From assembly GCA_025149125.1 (NCBI GenBank), contig CP102272.1:930001-994000 (forward strand): a stretch of DNA of 64,000 bases, given 5' to 3'. The DNA is from [Clostridium] asparagiforme DSM 15981. GTDB lineage: Bacteria > Bacillota > Clostridia > Lachnospirales > Lachnospiraceae. A program made the translations under genes and the position numbers. Below are positions 37,100 to 47,385 of this stretch, one piece after another. The notes under the pieces were generated by a model. The model did not search any database. It was given only the letters and a program-made list of their open reading frames with translations, and was not told the origin of the DNA. Each line of letters starts with the position of its first letter. The first letter of the stretch is position 1.

Positions 37100-39478
37100 A
37101 TGGAACAGAGTATGAAAGAGGTGGTGGAAAAAGCTGTGGAGGGGGATCAGCAGGCGGTTGCCGTTCTGTATGAGCGGACCAACCGTAAGGCATATTATCT
37201 GGCTTTGCAGCTGGTGAAGGACCAGGACCAGGCCCAGGACATTTTGCAGGATGCGTATCTGAAGGTGTTTACGAATCTGGGGATGCTCCAGCAGCCGGAG
37301 AATTTCCAGGGCTGGCTGGATACGATTGTGATCAACAAGAGCAAGGATTATCTGAAAAAGAAGAAGCCGGTGCTGTTTTCTCAGATGGCAGCTAAGGAGG
37401 AAGCGGACAGCGAGCCGGATTTCGAGGACGAGAGCGGGTATTTTTCACCGGAAAAACGGGTGGACTACAGCGAGACGAAGCGCTTGATACAGGAGATGAT
37501 CGATCGCCTGCCCGAGGCGCAGCGGATGGCTGTGGTGCTGTACTATCTGGAGAATCTTCCGGTAGCCTGGATCGCCGGGATCATGGAGTGTTCCGAGGGG
37601 ACGGTGAAGAGCCGCCTTAATTATGGAAGGAAGTCGATTAAGGAGCAGGTGCTGGCGCTGGAGAAGAAGGGCACCAAGCTCTACTGCATGCCGCTGGTAC
37701 CCTTCCTGTACTGGATGTTCCGCCAGCAGGTGTTGGCGGCCGCAGTGCCGGGCGCTGTGGGAGCGGCTATTGGAGCAGCCGGGGCCGGAGTGGGAAACGC
37801 AGTCGGAGGCGGAGCGGTTGGGGCCGGAGTGGGAAACGCGGTCGGAGGCGGAGCTGCCGGGGCAGGGAATACGGTTGCCGGTACCGGCGCCACATCCGCG
37901 GGAACGGCAACTGCTGCGTCTGCGGGAACGGCGTCAGCTGCCGCCTCTGGCATAGGAACTGCCGGGACTGTGGCGGGCAAGGCAGGACTTACAATCCTGG
38001 GTAAGGCCATCGGCGTGAAGGGAGTCGCCATTGTGGCGGCGGCCTGTGTGGGCGTCGGAGCTGCGGGTGGAGTGTATACCGCAAAAAGCCGCCAGGCGGC
38101 GGAGACTGCCAGAGTGGAAGCGGAGCGGGAGGAGGAGCGGTCGCGAAGAGCAGAGGAACGAAAAACGGAGGAGACGGCCTCCGAACGTTTGGAGAGCCAG
38201 GCGGCTGATGCGCAGGACGACCGGTGGAAACGGGATGAACAGATGAAAGCGGCCTGGACGCCTGAACATAGACGAATCTGGGAGGCGTCGCTTTGCACGG
38301 AACTTGATAAACGCGTGCCGGGAGAAGATTTAGGGCGAGCGCTGGAGACAGTATCGCAAGAGGGCCGGGAGATGATTGTGGAGTCAAGTTATGCGATTAT
38401 TATGTGGGGACAGCAGATTGAGATGCCGGAAAATTACCAAGATGGTTATTACATCTATGATAAGGATTCGGTGGATCAGATTATTGAAGAGTGCTATGGT
38501 CATACTTTGGAAGGCTATATAGAGGGAACAGATCAGACGATGATTCTACTGAAGGATGGTTCGTATTATCTGTCCGGCATGGACTGGGGGGGTTCGTGGC
38601 CCTATATAGAGATCGCGGACACCGAGGCGCGGGATGGCCGCCTGATTGCTTATGGATACAAGGGATGGGTAACGGAAGTTGAGGAGTACGCTGACAGCAA
38701 TTATGAGTTTGATTCGGGAGAAAACACTTGGACTTTCAAAGAACCGTTGATTATGTATTTCAGCTGGCATCCGGAAGCAGTATACAGCCAGTTCCGTTTG
38801 GAGGATATCGAGTACAATCGGGATTGGAAACGCGGGATGGAGAGCGGCCGGAGCAGGGCGGAAGGGCCGGAGGATATTTCACAGATGGAAGAAGAGCGCC
38901 TGCGGGAAGACCGGCCGGGCGAGGTTCAGGTAAGCGCAGAGCAAAAGCGCGTTATGGAGTTGCTGCTGTGTCCGCTTGTCTACGCCCAACATCCGGATAA
39001 TGGGATTGTACGGATGGTGAAGCTGAGCCCGGAGCGGATTGTCAATCTCATGAGTTACCATTTGAATGACATTATGGAAGACCCGGATAACAGCATTTTC
39101 GCCCCGCTCGCAGACGAAAACGCGCACAGCGTAGAGCAAGGGCTGGTCTATCAGTACATGGAAGATATGTACGGACAGCCGGTGTCTATGAAGGCGGTGG
39201 AGAAGGAACTCTCCGGGGATTTTACCTTTCTGAAGCTGGAAAACGGCCGCCTCAGGGTGACGGGAGCCGGAGGAGAATCCTGGTGCGGGGTGACTCTTGA
39301 GGGATTTGCGATGGAAGACGGGAAAATGCAAGCGAAGGGATATTATGAGATTGAGCTGGGGGACATAATGCTGACCGGAGATGTGAGGGCGGTATTTGAG
39401 GTAAACCCGGACAGCTTTTTCGGCTATACGCTGGAATTGGTGGAGATTGAACACGATGGGAACCAGGACGGGAATTGA
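37100..39478 (+). CDS. ECF sigma factor fused to membrane helix and outer domain (copy 1)
   Basis: This 792-residue protein joins a complete ECF sigma factor to an outer-surface domain. Sigma region 2 is at about 10-92 (DQDQAQDILQDAYLKVF, WLDTIVINKSKDYLKKKK), and region 4 at about 130-187 (IDRLPEAQRMAVVLYYLENL, CSEGTVKSRLNYGRKSI). A Gly/Ala/Thr-rich linker (about 212-295) follows, and then one membrane helix (about 306-326, GVKGVAIVAAACVGVGAAGG). A charged, probably coiled segment (330-380) leads to a C-terminal domain of over 400 residues with no known fold that I recognise. No separate anti-sigma gene is nearby, so the fused domain may hold the sigma part at the membrane. GGAGGA lies ten bases before the ATG. 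Confidence 0.85.
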   Translation: MEQSMKEVVEKAVEGDQQAVAVLYERTNRKAYYLALQLVKDQDQAQDILQDAYLKVFTNLGMLQQPENFQGWLDTIVINKSKDYLKKKKPVLFSQMAAKEEADSEPDFEDESGYFSPEKRVDYSETKRLIQEMIDRLPEAQRMAVVLYYLENLPVAWIAGIMECSEGTVKSRLNYGRKSIKEQVLALEKKGTKLYCMPLVPFLYWMFRQQVLAAAVPGAVGAAIGAAGAGVGNAVGGGAVGAGVGNAVGGGAAGAGNTVAGTGATSAGTATAASAGTASAAASGIGTAGTVAGKAGLTILGKAIGVKGVAIVAAACVGVGAAGGVYTAKSRQAAETARVEAEREEERSRRAEERKTEETASERLESQAADAQDDRWKRDEQMKAAWTPEHRRIWEASLCTELDKRVPGEDLGRALETVSQEGREMIVESSYAIIMWGQQIEMPENYQDGYYIYDKDSVDQIIEECYGHTLEGYIEGTDQTMILLKDGSYYLSGMDWGGSWPYIEIADTEARDGRLIAYGYKGWVTEVEEYADSNYEFDSGENTWTFKEPLIMYFSWHPEAVYSQFRLEDIEYNRDWKRGMESGRSRAEGPEDISQMEEERLREDRPGEVQVSAEQKRVMELLLCPLVYAQHPDNGIVRMVKLSPERIVNLMSYHLNDIMEDPDNSIFAPLADENAHSVEQGLVYQYMEDMYGQPVSMKAVEKELSGDFTFLKLENGRLRVTGAGGESWCGVTLEGFAMEDGKMQAKGYYEIELGDIMLTGDVRAVFEVNPDSFFGYTLELVEIEHDGNQDGN

Positions 39479-39530
39479 AGCGGTTCAGACTACCTGAGAT
39501 GAATTTATGAAAGACGAGTGAGGAAGCGGA

Positions 39531-42305
39531 ATGATGGAGCAGAGTATAAGAGAGTTGGTGGAACGGGCTAAAATGGGGGATCAGCAGGCCATAGCGGCGC
39601 TGTATGAGAAAACCAGCCGCAAGGCGTATTATCTTTCCCTCCAGTTGGTGAAGGATCAGGACCAGGCCCAGGACATTTTGCAGGATGCGTTTTTGAAGGT
39701 GTTTACCAATCTGAACATGCTGCAGCAGCCGGAGAATTTTCAGGGCTGGCTGGATACGATTGTGATTAACAAGAGTAAGGATTATCTGAAAAAGAAAAAG
39801 CCGGTGCTGTTCTCACAGATGACCGGGTCGGAGGAACCGGACTCGGAGCCGGATTTTGAGGACGAGAGAGGTTATTTCTCCCCGGAAAAGCAGGTGGATT
39901 ACCAGGAGACAAAGCGGCTTGTCCAGGAAATGATCGACCGGCTGCCCGAAGAGCAGCGTATGGCCGTGGTACTGTATTATCTGGAAAATCTTTCGGTGGG
40001 GCAGATCGCCCGTTTGATGGAGTGTTCCGAGGGCACCATCAAGAGCCGGTTGAATTATGGCCGGAAATCCATCAAGGCACAGGTGCTGGCGTTGGAGAAA
40101 AAGGGCACCAAGCTCTACTGCATGCCTCTGGTACCGTTCCTTTACTGGATGTTCCGCCAGCAGATACTGGCTGCGGCTGCGCCGAAGGCTGTGGGAGCGG
40201 CGGTATTGCAGGCCGCGGGAGCCGGTGCTGCGGCTGCCGGGGCCGGAAATGCGGCGGGGATCTCTGCGGGAACCGGGGCAGGGGGAGGAATTGCCGGGAC
40301 AACCGCTTCCGGGGGAACTGCCACGGGAGCTGGAACCGCCGGGGGAACTGCCGCCGCGGGAACCGGTGCTGCTGGGACAACCGCCGCGGGAGCTGGAACC
40401 GCCGGGACAACTGCCGCCGCCGGAGCCGGAACTGCTACCGTCGCCACGGGAGCCGCCGGAAAAGCCGGTCTTGCGTTCCTTGGCAAGGCTATCGGCGTCA
40501 AAGGCGTTGCCATTGTGGCGGCAGCCTGCGTGGGCGTGGGAGCCGGAACGGCGGGCGGCGTATACGTGTATAAAAACCACCAGGCGGCCGAGGCTGCAAA
40601 GATCGAGGCGGAACAAAGCGCGCAGGAAGAGGAAGCGCAGGAAAATGCCGGAGGCAGGGAAAACGAAGATGAGGGAACGGCGGATGGAGCGCTGGGGAGC
40701 GCCAGGCTGTCCGCAGAGGAGCGCGAAATTCTGAGCCGCCTCTACCAAGCGGCGGAGCAGCGGGATTATAAGGCGCTGGCAGAAGCGTTTCAGCCGGAAT
40801 TTGCCACACTGTACAATCTGGAACAAGAGCATTTTCCGGGACAATATATAATTTTTGACGGTCAGGGAATTTCCGATACGCTGGAAGGTCACAAGCTGGC
40901 GGTCCAGGTCAGGAGTACCAAGGCCAAAGGCGGCAATCATGCGGGGCAGACCGTATACAGCGTAACCTGTTACCAGGGGGACTTTGTGGACGGGCTTCCC
41001 GAAGGGGAGCTGCTGGCTTACCGGGTCGAATATCGAACCTGGTCGAACCGGCCGGGCCAGGACGTTTGTATAACTGAGGCAGACTATGAGCGCGGGGTGG
41101 CCAGGGGGACCGTGACGACCGAGTGTTGGCAGATCCAGGAAGATACGGGTGAGGCAGCGTGGCAGATTCATTTAGAGGGCGGTTACAGGGAAGACCATTG
41201 GCCGGAAGGGATGTTTGAGATTGGCTATCCGGTAGGGAAACAGTGGGTGTTTGACCGGAATGAAAATGTGATTGAGGAGGGGCTTGCGCAGGAGCTGTGG
41301 TTCAATGTGAATGTGGAATACGGCGATACGGATGAATTTAACGCATTACCGGAATCCGAGAAGCAAAAACGCCTGAACATGGAGACGGGCACCGGGTATC
41401 TGGTTCCCGACACAACCGGAAACTACCGGCTTGACAATTTTGAACTGATGATGGACCTGGAGTCCCAGGACGCCGTGTTCTGGAGCTCAAAAGGTTCCTA
41501 CCACGTTGAGGGAACCGAGGGGCTGTTCCCCTTCGAAATAACATCGGCCGGGGCGGCATCTCAGGCCGGGGTGGACTCCGGCGAGGCAGACCATTCCGAC
41601 GCGCCTGAGGGGGCCTCTGACCTGGATCCGGCGGTAGCGGAACCTTACCGGGCGGCGCTGCGCTACCCGCAGTATGAACATGGCAAAATGGAGGACCGCT
41701 ATGGTGAATGGAAGATATCGGCCTCATCGTTTGAGGACCCGAATTGGAATCCGGTTCCCAGCGAGATGATTTCCCATGAGAATTATTATGAGATTACAAA
41801 CGCCTCTATTGGGGTGCCGTACATTGTATCCGCCGATGAGTTCAGCCGGATGAAGGCGGGACACACCTTTTCCGTCAGCGTGATGGATCAAAATGGTCTC
41901 GTATCCTTCGAGGAGTTTCAGGTATTGAGAAAGGACAATAATGGATATTATGTTCTCACCGGAGACGAATCCGGGTATGAGGAAGCTTACCTGTCGCCGC
42001 GGGCTGACGGCACCGCATTTATTTGTTCCTATGATGACGATGCCCTGTACAGCGGTGTGATTTATATGGGAAGCCTATATTTTTCTAAAAATTGTAAAAT
42101 CTACGATGTCAACGGATTTGATCCGTCGGCGGGCTCCATCACCCTGGAATCTTATATGACCGAGGAGCACACGCTGACTTTTGACAACGGCATGGCTGGA
42201 TATGAGTATGGGTTAAGCAACGGCTATATCCGGTTGTACGGCACTCCTGTTTTTGACCCAAATACCGGTTTGATCACAGAGTATGCTGAACTTTATACAC
42301 CCTGA
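39531..42305 (+). CDS. ECF sigma factor fused to membrane helix and outer domain (copy 2)
   Basis: This 924-residue paralogue of the previous gene has nearly the same sigma module (residues 1-211; identical stretches include QDQAQDILQDA, WLDTIVINKSKDYLKKKKP and KGTKLYCMPLVPFLYWMF). The linker is longer (about 212-310, mostly A, G and T), and the helix is at about 324-346. Its outer domain differs from copy 1. It includes GDFVDGLPEGELLAYR, which resembles a MORN unit, and a C-terminal part with repeated short beta-rich segments. The start may be 39531 or 39534; comparison with copy 1 favours 39534. It lies 52 bases after copy 1 and probably shares its transcript. Confidence 0.85.
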   Translation: MMEQSIRELVERAKMGDQQAIAALYEKTSRKAYYLSLQLVKDQDQAQDILQDAFLKVFTNLNMLQQPENFQGWLDTIVINKSKDYLKKKKPVLFSQMTGSEEPDSEPDFEDERGYFSPEKQVDYQETKRLVQEMIDRLPEEQRMAVVLYYLENLSVGQIARLMECSEGTIKSRLNYGRKSIKAQVLALEKKGTKLYCMPLVPFLYWMFRQQILAAAAPKAVGAAVLQAAGAGAAAAGAGNAAGISAGTGAGGGIAGTTASGGTATGAGTAGGTAAAGTGAAGTTAAGAGTAGTTAAAGAGTATVATGAAGKAGLAFLGKAIGVKGVAIVAAACVGVGAGTAGGVYVYKNHQAAEAAKIEAEQSAQEEEAQENAGGRENEDEGTADGALGSARLSAEEREILSRLYQAAEQRDYKALAEAFQPEFATLYNLEQEHFPGQYIIFDGQGISDTLEGHKLAVQVRSTKAKGGNHAGQTVYSVTCYQGDFVDGLPEGELLAYRVEYRTWSNRPGQDVCITEADYERGVARGTVTTECWQIQEDTGEAAWQIHLEGGYREDHWPEGMFEIGYPVGKQWVFDRNENVIEEGLAQELWFNVNVEYGDTDEFNALPESEKQKRLNMETGTGYLVPDTTGNYRLDNFELMMDLESQDAVFWSSKGSYHVEGTEGLFPFEITSAGAASQAGVDSGEADHSDAPEGASDLDPAVAEPYRAALRYPQYEHGKMEDRYGEWKISASSFEDPNWNPVPSEMISHENYYEITNASIGVPYIVSADEFSRMKAGHTFSVSVMDQNGLVSFEEFQVLRKDNNGYYVLTGDESGYEEAYLSPRADGTAFICSYDDDALYSGVIYMGSLYFSKNCKIYDVNGFDPSAGSITLESYMTEEHTLTFDNGMAGYEYGLSNGYIRLYGTPVFDPNTGLITEYAELYTP

Positions 42306-42340
42306 CAATTAATTTGGAAAATAGGTGAGGAAACAGCGTG

Positions 42341-42397
42341 ATGGGCCAGAGTATCAGTTCATTGGCCTCTCCGAATTCGACGATGTGTTCATTGTAA
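42341..42397 (+). pseudogene. possible remnant of a third membrane-tethered sigma gene
   Basis: The bases around 42324-42362 closely resemble the start of the second sigma gene (39518-39556): GTGAGGAA, then ATGG-CAGAGTAT-AG and TTGG. The frame reads MGQSISSLA against MEQSIRELV but stops after 18 codons. No further sigma sequence follows, so this looks like the stub of a deleted copy. The remaining gap to 42555 shows no other feature. Confidence 0.5.
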
Positions 42398-42559
42398 TTG
42401 CCACGATTGGGGGATTGTAAGCGCAGCCCAGGTAGCTGGTTATATTAAGGAATGTCCGGTCAGAGCGGCGGTTGGCCCGCAACGGCCGGGCATTTTGCGC
42501 GGTTTGACCTGGTTTTGCCCCAATAAAGCCCTAAAAAAGGCGCTTATGAAAAAAATACC

Positions 42560-42588
42560 TTGACAGGAATCAGGCCGACGGCTATAAT
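42560..42588 (+). promoter_or_regulatory. rpsL: consensus sigma-A promoter of the str operon
   Basis: TTGACA (42560-42565), a 17-base spacer and TATAAT (42583-42588) match consensus fully. The start codon of rpsL is 86 bases downstream. Confidence 0.9.
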
Positions 42589-42674
42589 TATATGGCGTGC
42601 GAGAATTTACAAAATTTTTGCGCACAAAAGCTGATAAGCAGCAACCACAGACAATATCACAGGAGGTGAAAGGA

Positions 42675-43094
42675 ATGCCAACATTTAACCAGTTAGTGAG
42701 AAAGGGAAGACAGACCAGCGTTAAGAAGTCCACTGCTCCTGCTCTGCAGAGAGGTTACAACTCTTTACAGAAGAAGGCGACAGCTGTTTCTGCTCCGCAG
42801 AAGCGCGGCGTGTGCACCGCTGTTAAGACTGCAACCCCCAAGAAGCCTAACTCAGCACTGAGAAAGATCGCCAGAGTTCGTCTGTCCAACGGTATCGAGG
42901 TAACAAGCTACATTCCGGGAGAGGGTCACAACCTTCAGGAGCATAGCGTTGTTCTGATCCGCGGCGGAAGAGTTAAGGATCTGCCCGGTACCAGATACCA
43001 CATCGTTAGAGGTACGCTGGATACGGCAGGTGTTGCAAACAGACGCCAGGCCCGTTCCAAATACGGCGCCAAGAGACCGAAAGATAAGAAATAA
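42675..43094 (+). CDS. rpsL: 30S ribosomal protein S12
   Basis: This 139-residue protein of the small ribosomal subunit has the conserved [11 protein letters not shown] start and [17 protein letters not shown]. The lysines of PKKPN, where streptomycin resistance changes arise, are the sensitive form. The [24 protein letters not shown] stretch is complete, and the end is basic (AKRPKDKK). AGGAGGTGAAAGG precedes the ATG. In many Firmicutes rpsL follows rpoC closely; here it is 24.5 kb away and has its own promoter. Confidence 0.98.
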   Translation: MPTFNQLVRKGRQTSVKKSTAPALQRGYNSLQKKATAVSAPQKRGVCTAVKTATPKKPNSALRKIARVRLSNGIEVTSYIPGEGHNLQEHSVVLIRGGRVKDLPGTRYHIVRGTLDTAGVANRRQARSKYGAKRPKDKK

Positions 43095-43250
43095 GTCACC
43101 GAGAATTGGAACCACTAACAGCAGTAAAGTGAAATTAGTGCCGGATTTGTGATATTGAACCTGTAGGTTGCAGGAAATAGATATACGCCCGAGCACGAAC
43201 ACATTTTATGGAAATATGTGAGTACCGATGAATTAATGGAAAACTGCAAG

Positions 43251-43263
43251 TGCCGTCACGGCA
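43251..43263 (+). promoter_or_regulatory. hairpin in the long rpsL-rpsG spacer
   Basis: TGCCG-TCA-CGGCA lies about 30 bases before the rpsG start, within a 199-base spacer that is long for this operon. In E. coli the S12-S7 spacer holds the S7 translational control site; whether this one does is inference. Confidence 0.35.
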
Positions 43264-43293
43264 TTGGCAGCCAGTATTAAGGAGGGAAGTAAC

Positions 43294-43764
43294 GTGCCAC
43301 GTAAAGGACATACTCAGAAGAGAGACGTTCTGGTAGACCCGATCTACAATAACAAGGTTGTGACCAAGCTGATCAACAACATCATGTTAGACGGTAAGAA
43401 GGGTGTTGCCCAGAAGATCGTATATGGCGCTTTCAACCGCGTTGCAGAGACAACCGGTAAGGATGCCGTAGAAGTATTTGAAGAAGCAATGAACAACATT
43501 ATGCCCGTTCTGGAAGTAAAGGCAAAACGTATCGGCGGCGCCACCTATCAGGTACCGATCGAGGTTAGACCTGAGAGAAGGCAGACGCTGGCTCTGCGCT
43601 GGATCACTCTGTATTCCCGCAAGAGAAACGAGAAGACCCAGGAGGAGAGACTGGCAAACGAGATTATGGATGCCGCCAACAATACCGGCGCTTCTGTAAA
43701 GAAGAAAGAGGATATGCACAAGATGGCGGAGGCAAACAAGGCATTCTCCCACTATCGTTTCTAA
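43294..43764 (+). CDS. rpsG: 30S ribosomal protein S7
   Basis: This 156-residue protein nucleates assembly of the 30S head on 16S rRNA. It shows [19 protein letters not shown] at the start, [20 protein letters not shown], and [24 protein letters not shown] segments (here [14 protein letters not shown]). The start is GTG with AAGGAGGGAAGT upstream. It lies between rpsL and fusA. Confidence 0.97.
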   Translation: MPRKGHTQKRDVLVDPIYNNKVVTKLINNIMLDGKKGVAQKIVYGAFNRVAETTGKDAVEVFEEAMNNIMPVLEVKAKRIGGATYQVPIEVRPERRQTLALRWITLYSRKRNEKTQEERLANEIMDAANNTGASVKKKEDMHKMAEANKAFSHYRF

Positions 43765-43807
43765 GCTGCAAATCGTCTTTGCTTGAGTATTTAAGGAGGA
43801 AAATCCG

Positions 43808-45925
43808 TTGGCTGGAAGAGAATATCCATTGGAGAGAACCAGGAATATCGGAATCATGGCTCATATCGATGCTGGTAAAACCACAACGACCGAGCGTATT
43901 CTGTATTACACTGGTGTAAACTATAAAATCGGCGATACCCATGAAGGTACCGCTACCATGGACTGGATGGCCCAGGAGCAGGAGCGTGGTATCACGATTA
44001 CCTCAGCTGCTACGACCTGTCACTGGACTCTGCAGGAAAACTGCAAGCCGAAAGAGGGCGCGCTGGAGCATCGTATCAACATTATCGATACTCCCGGACA
44101 CGTTGACTTTACGGTGGAAGTTGAGCGTTCCCTGCGCGTGCTGGACGGCGCCGTTGGCGTTTTCTGCGCAAAGGGCGGCGTTGAGCCTCAGTCCGAGAAC
44201 GTATGGCGTCAGGCAGACACCTACAACGTACCGCGTATGGCCTTCATCAACAAGATGGACATCCTGGGTGCGAACTTCTACGGCGCCGTAGATCAGATCA
44301 AGACCAGACTTGGCAAGAATGCGATCTGCATTCAGCTGCCGGTTGGCAAGGAAGATGATTTCAAGGGAATCATCGACCTGTTCGAAATGAAAGCCTACAT
44401 CTACAACGATGATAAGGGCGACGACATTTCCATCATTGATATCCCTGAGGATATGCAGGATGACGCCGAGTTATATCGTTCCGAGTTAGTGGAGAAGATC
44501 TGCGAGCTGGACGACGATTTAATGATGGCTTACCTGGAGGGCGAGGAGCCCAGCAATGAGGAACTGAAGAAGGTATTAAGAAAAGCTACCTGCAACTGCG
44601 AGGCGATCCCCGTATGCTGCGGTACCGCTTACAGAAATAAGGGCGTTCAGAAGTTACTGGATGCGATCATCGAGTTTATGCCCTCTCCCTTAGACATTCC
44701 CGCAATCAAGGGCGTTGACCTTGAGGGAAATGAAGTAGAGAGACATTCCAGCGATGACGAGCCGTTCGCAGCTCTGGCATTCAAGATCATGACCGACCCG
44801 TTCGTTGGTAAGCTGGCGTTCTTCCGCGTGTATTCAGGAAGTCTGAACTCCGGTTCTTATGTACTGAACGCAACGAAGGGCAAGAAGGAGCGTGTTGGAC
44901 GTATCCTTCAGATGCACGCCAACAAGAGAAATGAGCTGGACAAGGTTTACTCCGGCGATATCGCTGCCGCGGTTGGCTTCAAGGTCACCGGTACCGGCGA
45001 TACGATCTGTGATGAGAAGAATCCCGTTATCCTGGAGTCCATGGAGTTCCCGGAGCCGGTTATCGACATCGCAATCGAGCCCAAGACCAAGGCCAGCCAG
45101 GACAAGATGGGCGACGCTCTGGTCAAGCTGGCAGAGGAAGATCCGACCTTCCGCGTCCGCACGGACGAGGAGACTGGCCAGACCATCATCTCCGGTATGG
45201 GCGAGCTGCATCTGGATATCATCGTAGACCGTCTGCTGCGTGAGTTCAACGTAGAGGCCAACGTGGGCGCACCTCAGGTTGCGTACAAAGAGACCTTTAC
45301 CAAGGCGGTTGACGTGGACAGCAAGTACGCGAAGCAGTCCGGCGGACGTGGACAGTATGGTCACTGTAAAGTGCACTTCACTCCCATGGAAGCCAATGCC
45401 GAGGAAACCTTCAAGTTCACCTCCTCCGTTGTCGGCGGTGCGATTCCGAAGGAATATATCCCCGCAGTCGGCGCTGGTATCGAGGAAGCTTCCAAGACCG
45501 GTGTCCTGGGCGGATTCCCCGTACTGGGCGTTTGGGCGGATGTATACGACGGTTCCTACCACGAGGTTGACTCCTCCGAGATGGCGTTCCACATCGCCGG
45601 TTCCATGGCGTTTAAGGATGCCATGAGAAAGGGTAACCCGATCCTGCTTGAGCCGATCATGAAGGTTGAAGTAACCATGCCTGAGGAGTATATGGGCGAC
45701 GTAATCGGCGATATCAACTCCCGCCGTGGCCGTATCGAGGGTATGGATGATATCGGCGGCGGTAAGATGATTCGCGCTTACGTTCCGCTGTCCGAGATGT
45801 TCGGTTACTCCACCGATCTGCGTTCCAGAACGCAGGGCCGTGGAAACTACTCCATGTTCTTCGAAAAGTACGAGCCCGTACCGAAGAGCGTGCAGGAGAA
45901 GGTTCTGAACGACACCAAGAAATAA
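43808..45925 (+). CDS. fusA: elongation factor G
   Basis: This 705-residue GTPase moves tRNA and mRNA through the ribosome. The P-loop is AHIDAGKTT (about 18-26), G2 contains [19 protein letters not shown] is G3, and INKMD is G4. Domains II-V follow with the usual length; RGQYGHCKV in domain IV and GRRGRIEGM in domain V are clear. The start is TTG behind AAGGAGGAAAATCC, 43 bases after rpsG. Confidence 0.98.
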   Translation: MAGREYPLERTRNIGIMAHIDAGKTTTTERILYYTGVNYKIGDTHEGTATMDWMAQEQERGITITSAATTCHWTLQENCKPKEGALEHRINIIDTPGHVDFTVEVERSLRVLDGAVGVFCAKGGVEPQSENVWRQADTYNVPRMAFINKMDILGANFYGAVDQIKTRLGKNAICIQLPVGKEDDFKGIIDLFEMKAYIYNDDKGDDISIIDIPEDMQDDAELYRSELVEKICELDDDLMMAYLEGEEPSNEELKKVLRKATCNCEAIPVCCGTAYRNKGVQKLLDAIIEFMPSPLDIPAIKGVDLEGNEVERHSSDDEPFAALAFKIMTDPFVGKLAFFRVYSGSLNSGSYVLNATKGKKERVGRILQMHANKRNELDKVYSGDIAAAVGFKVTGTGDTICDEKNPVILESMEFPEPVIDIAIEPKTKASQDKMGDALVKLAEEDPTFRVRTDEETGQTIISGMGELHLDIIVDRLLREFNVEANVGAPQVAYKETFTKAVDVDSKYAKQSGGRGQYGHCKVHFTPMEANAEETFKFTSSVVGGAIPKEYIPAVGAGIEEASKTGVLGGFPVLGVWADVYDGSYHEVDSSEMAFHIAGSMAFKDAMRKGNPILLEPIMKVEVTMPEEYMGDVIGDINSRRGRIEGMDDIGGGKMIRAYVPLSEMFGYSTDLRSRTQGRGNYSMFFEKYEPVPKSVQEKVLNDTKK

Positions 45926-45940
45926 CTCCTGCCAAGTCCC

Positions 45941-45973
45941 GTGAGCGCGAAGGCGGAACGCTTTCGCACTCAC
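45941..45973 (+). other. hairpin between fusA and tuf
   Basis: GTGAGCGCGAAGG pairs with CTTTCGCACTCAC with one mismatch and a wobble. No T run follows, so it may be a processing or stability structure rather than a terminator. Confidence 0.5.
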
Positions 45974-46006
45974 AGCGCAGACTGGCGGAGAAAACGTAAA
46001 TTGGGC

Positions 46007-46035
46007 TTGTCAATCAAAGGAAAATAGAATATAAT
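46007..46035 (+). promoter_or_regulatory. tuf: internal sigma-A promoter for tuf
   Basis: TTGTCA (46007-46012), a 17-base spacer and TATAAT (46030-46035). It lies 67 bases before the tuf start and would let EF-Tu be made in excess of the other str products. Confidence 0.78.
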
Positions 46036-46101
46036 GATAAACAGCCTGAGAACTATAAAAGCCCTGTGAAATGGGTGTAAATTAAGGAGGACGTTAAAGA
46101 A

Positions 46102-47295
46102 ATGGCTAAAGCTAAATTTGAGAGAAACAAAGTTCATTGTAACATCGGAACCATTGGCCACGTTGACCATGGTAAAACCACTTTAACCGCTGCTATCACC
46201 AAGACCCTGCATGAGAGACTGGGTACCGGTGAGGCTGTTGCTTTCGAGAACATCGATAAAGCTCCCGAGGAGAGAGAGCGTGGAATCACGATCTCTACCG
46301 CTCACGTTGAGTACGAGACCGAGAACAGACACTATGCACACGTTGACTGCCCCGGACATGCTGACTACGTTAAGAACATGATCACCGGTGCTGCTCAGAT
46401 GGACGGCGCTATCCTGGTAGTTGCCGCTACCGACGGTGTTATGGCTCAGACCAGAGAGCACATCCTGCTGGCTCGTCAGGTAGGCGTTCCCTATATCGTA
46501 GTGTTCATGAACAAGTGCGATATGGTTGACGATCCCGAGCTGTTAGAGCTGGTTGAGATGGAGATCCGCGAGCTGCTGAACGAGTACGAGTTCCCGGGCG
46601 ACGACACTCCGATCATTCAGGGTTCCGCTCTGAAGGCTCTGGAAGATCCGTCCAGCGAGTGGGGCGACAAGGTTCTGGAGCTGATGGCTGCAGTTGACAG
46701 CTATGTTCCCGATCCCGTTCGTGACACCGACAAGCCGTTCCTGATGCCCGTTGAGGACGTGTTCACCATCACCGGCCGTGGTACTGTTGCTACCGGTAGA
46801 GTTGAGCGTGGTACTCTGCACCTGAACGACGAAGTTGAGATCATCGGTATCCATGAGGACGTTCGCAAGACCGTTGTTACCGGTATCGAGATGTTCCGTA
46901 AGCTGCTTGACGAGGCTCGTGCAGGCGACAACATCGGCGCTCTGCTGCGTGGCGTTCAGAGAACTGAGATCGAGAGAGGTCAGTGTCTGTGCAAACCCGG
47001 CTCCGTTAAGTGCCACAAGAAGTTTACCGCTCAGGTTTACGTTCTGACCAAGGACGAGGGCGGCCGTCATACTCCGTTCTTCAACAACTATCGTCCGCAG
47101 TTCTACTTCAGAACCACCGACGTTACCGGCGTTTGCGAGCTGCCGGCTGGCGTTGAGATGTGTATGCCTGGCGATAACGTTGAGATGACCATCGAGCTGA
47201 TCCATCCCGTAGCGATGGAGCAGGGCCTGCGTTTCGCTATCCGTGAGGGTGGCCGTACCGTAGGATCTGGCCGTGTTGCTACCGTTATCGAGTAA
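46102..47295 (+). CDS. tuf: elongation factor Tu
   Basis: This 397-residue GTPase delivers aminoacyl-tRNA to the ribosome. The P-loop is GHVDHGKTT (19-27), and the switch and G3 region contains [13 protein letters not shown] and [16 protein letters not shown] is G4. Domains II and III are complete, ending in [17 protein letters not shown]. Codon use is strongly biased, as expected for a very abundant protein. AAGGAGGACG precedes the ATG. Only one tuf copy is visible in the window. Confidence 0.98.
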   Translation: MAKAKFERNKVHCNIGTIGHVDHGKTTLTAAITKTLHERLGTGEAVAFENIDKAPEERERGITISTAHVEYETENRHYAHVDCPGHADYVKNMITGAAQMDGAILVVAATDGVMAQTREHILLARQVGVPYIVVFMNKCDMVDDPELLELVEMEIRELLNEYEFPGDDTPIIQGSALKALEDPSSEWGDKVLELMAAVDSYVPDPVRDTDKPFLMPVEDVFTITGRGTVATGRVERGTLHLNDEVEIIGIHEDVRKTVVTGIEMFRKLLDEARAGDNIGALLRGVQRTEIERGQCLCKPGSVKCHKKFTAQVYVLTKDEGGRHTPFFNNYRPQFYFRTTDVTGVCELPAGVEMCMPGDNVEMTIELIHPVAMEQGLRFAIREGGRTVGSGRVATVIE

Positions 47296-47345
47296 TCACA
47301 GCGATCGACTGAAATTTTAGATATATTTGTGCCCAAGCGTAAAAG

Positions 47346-47376
47346 GCCCGCAGAGTTTCGTACTCTGCGGGCTTTT
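47346..47376 (+). terminator. terminator of the str operon
   Basis: A perfect 11-bp stem, GCCCGCAGAGT (47346-47356) and ACTCTGCGGGC (47362-47372), with a five-base loop, followed by TTTTCTTT. Confidence 0.93.
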
Positions 47377-47385
47377 CTTTGAATA

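Noticed and set aside
37750..37990. CRISPR-like or satellite array
   Set aside because: The repeats are in-frame Gly/Ala codons of unequal length without uniform spacers; they encode the linker of the sigma fusion.
37681..38298. Minus-strand frame rich in Ala and Pro opposite the first sigma linker
   Set aside because: Low-complexity shadow of the Gly/Ala-coding repeats, with no start signal.
39813..41171. Minus-strand frame opposite the second sigma fusion
   Set aside because: It is the Ser/Gly/Arg-rich complement of the Gly/Ala linker region. The sigma frame has clear conserved domains.
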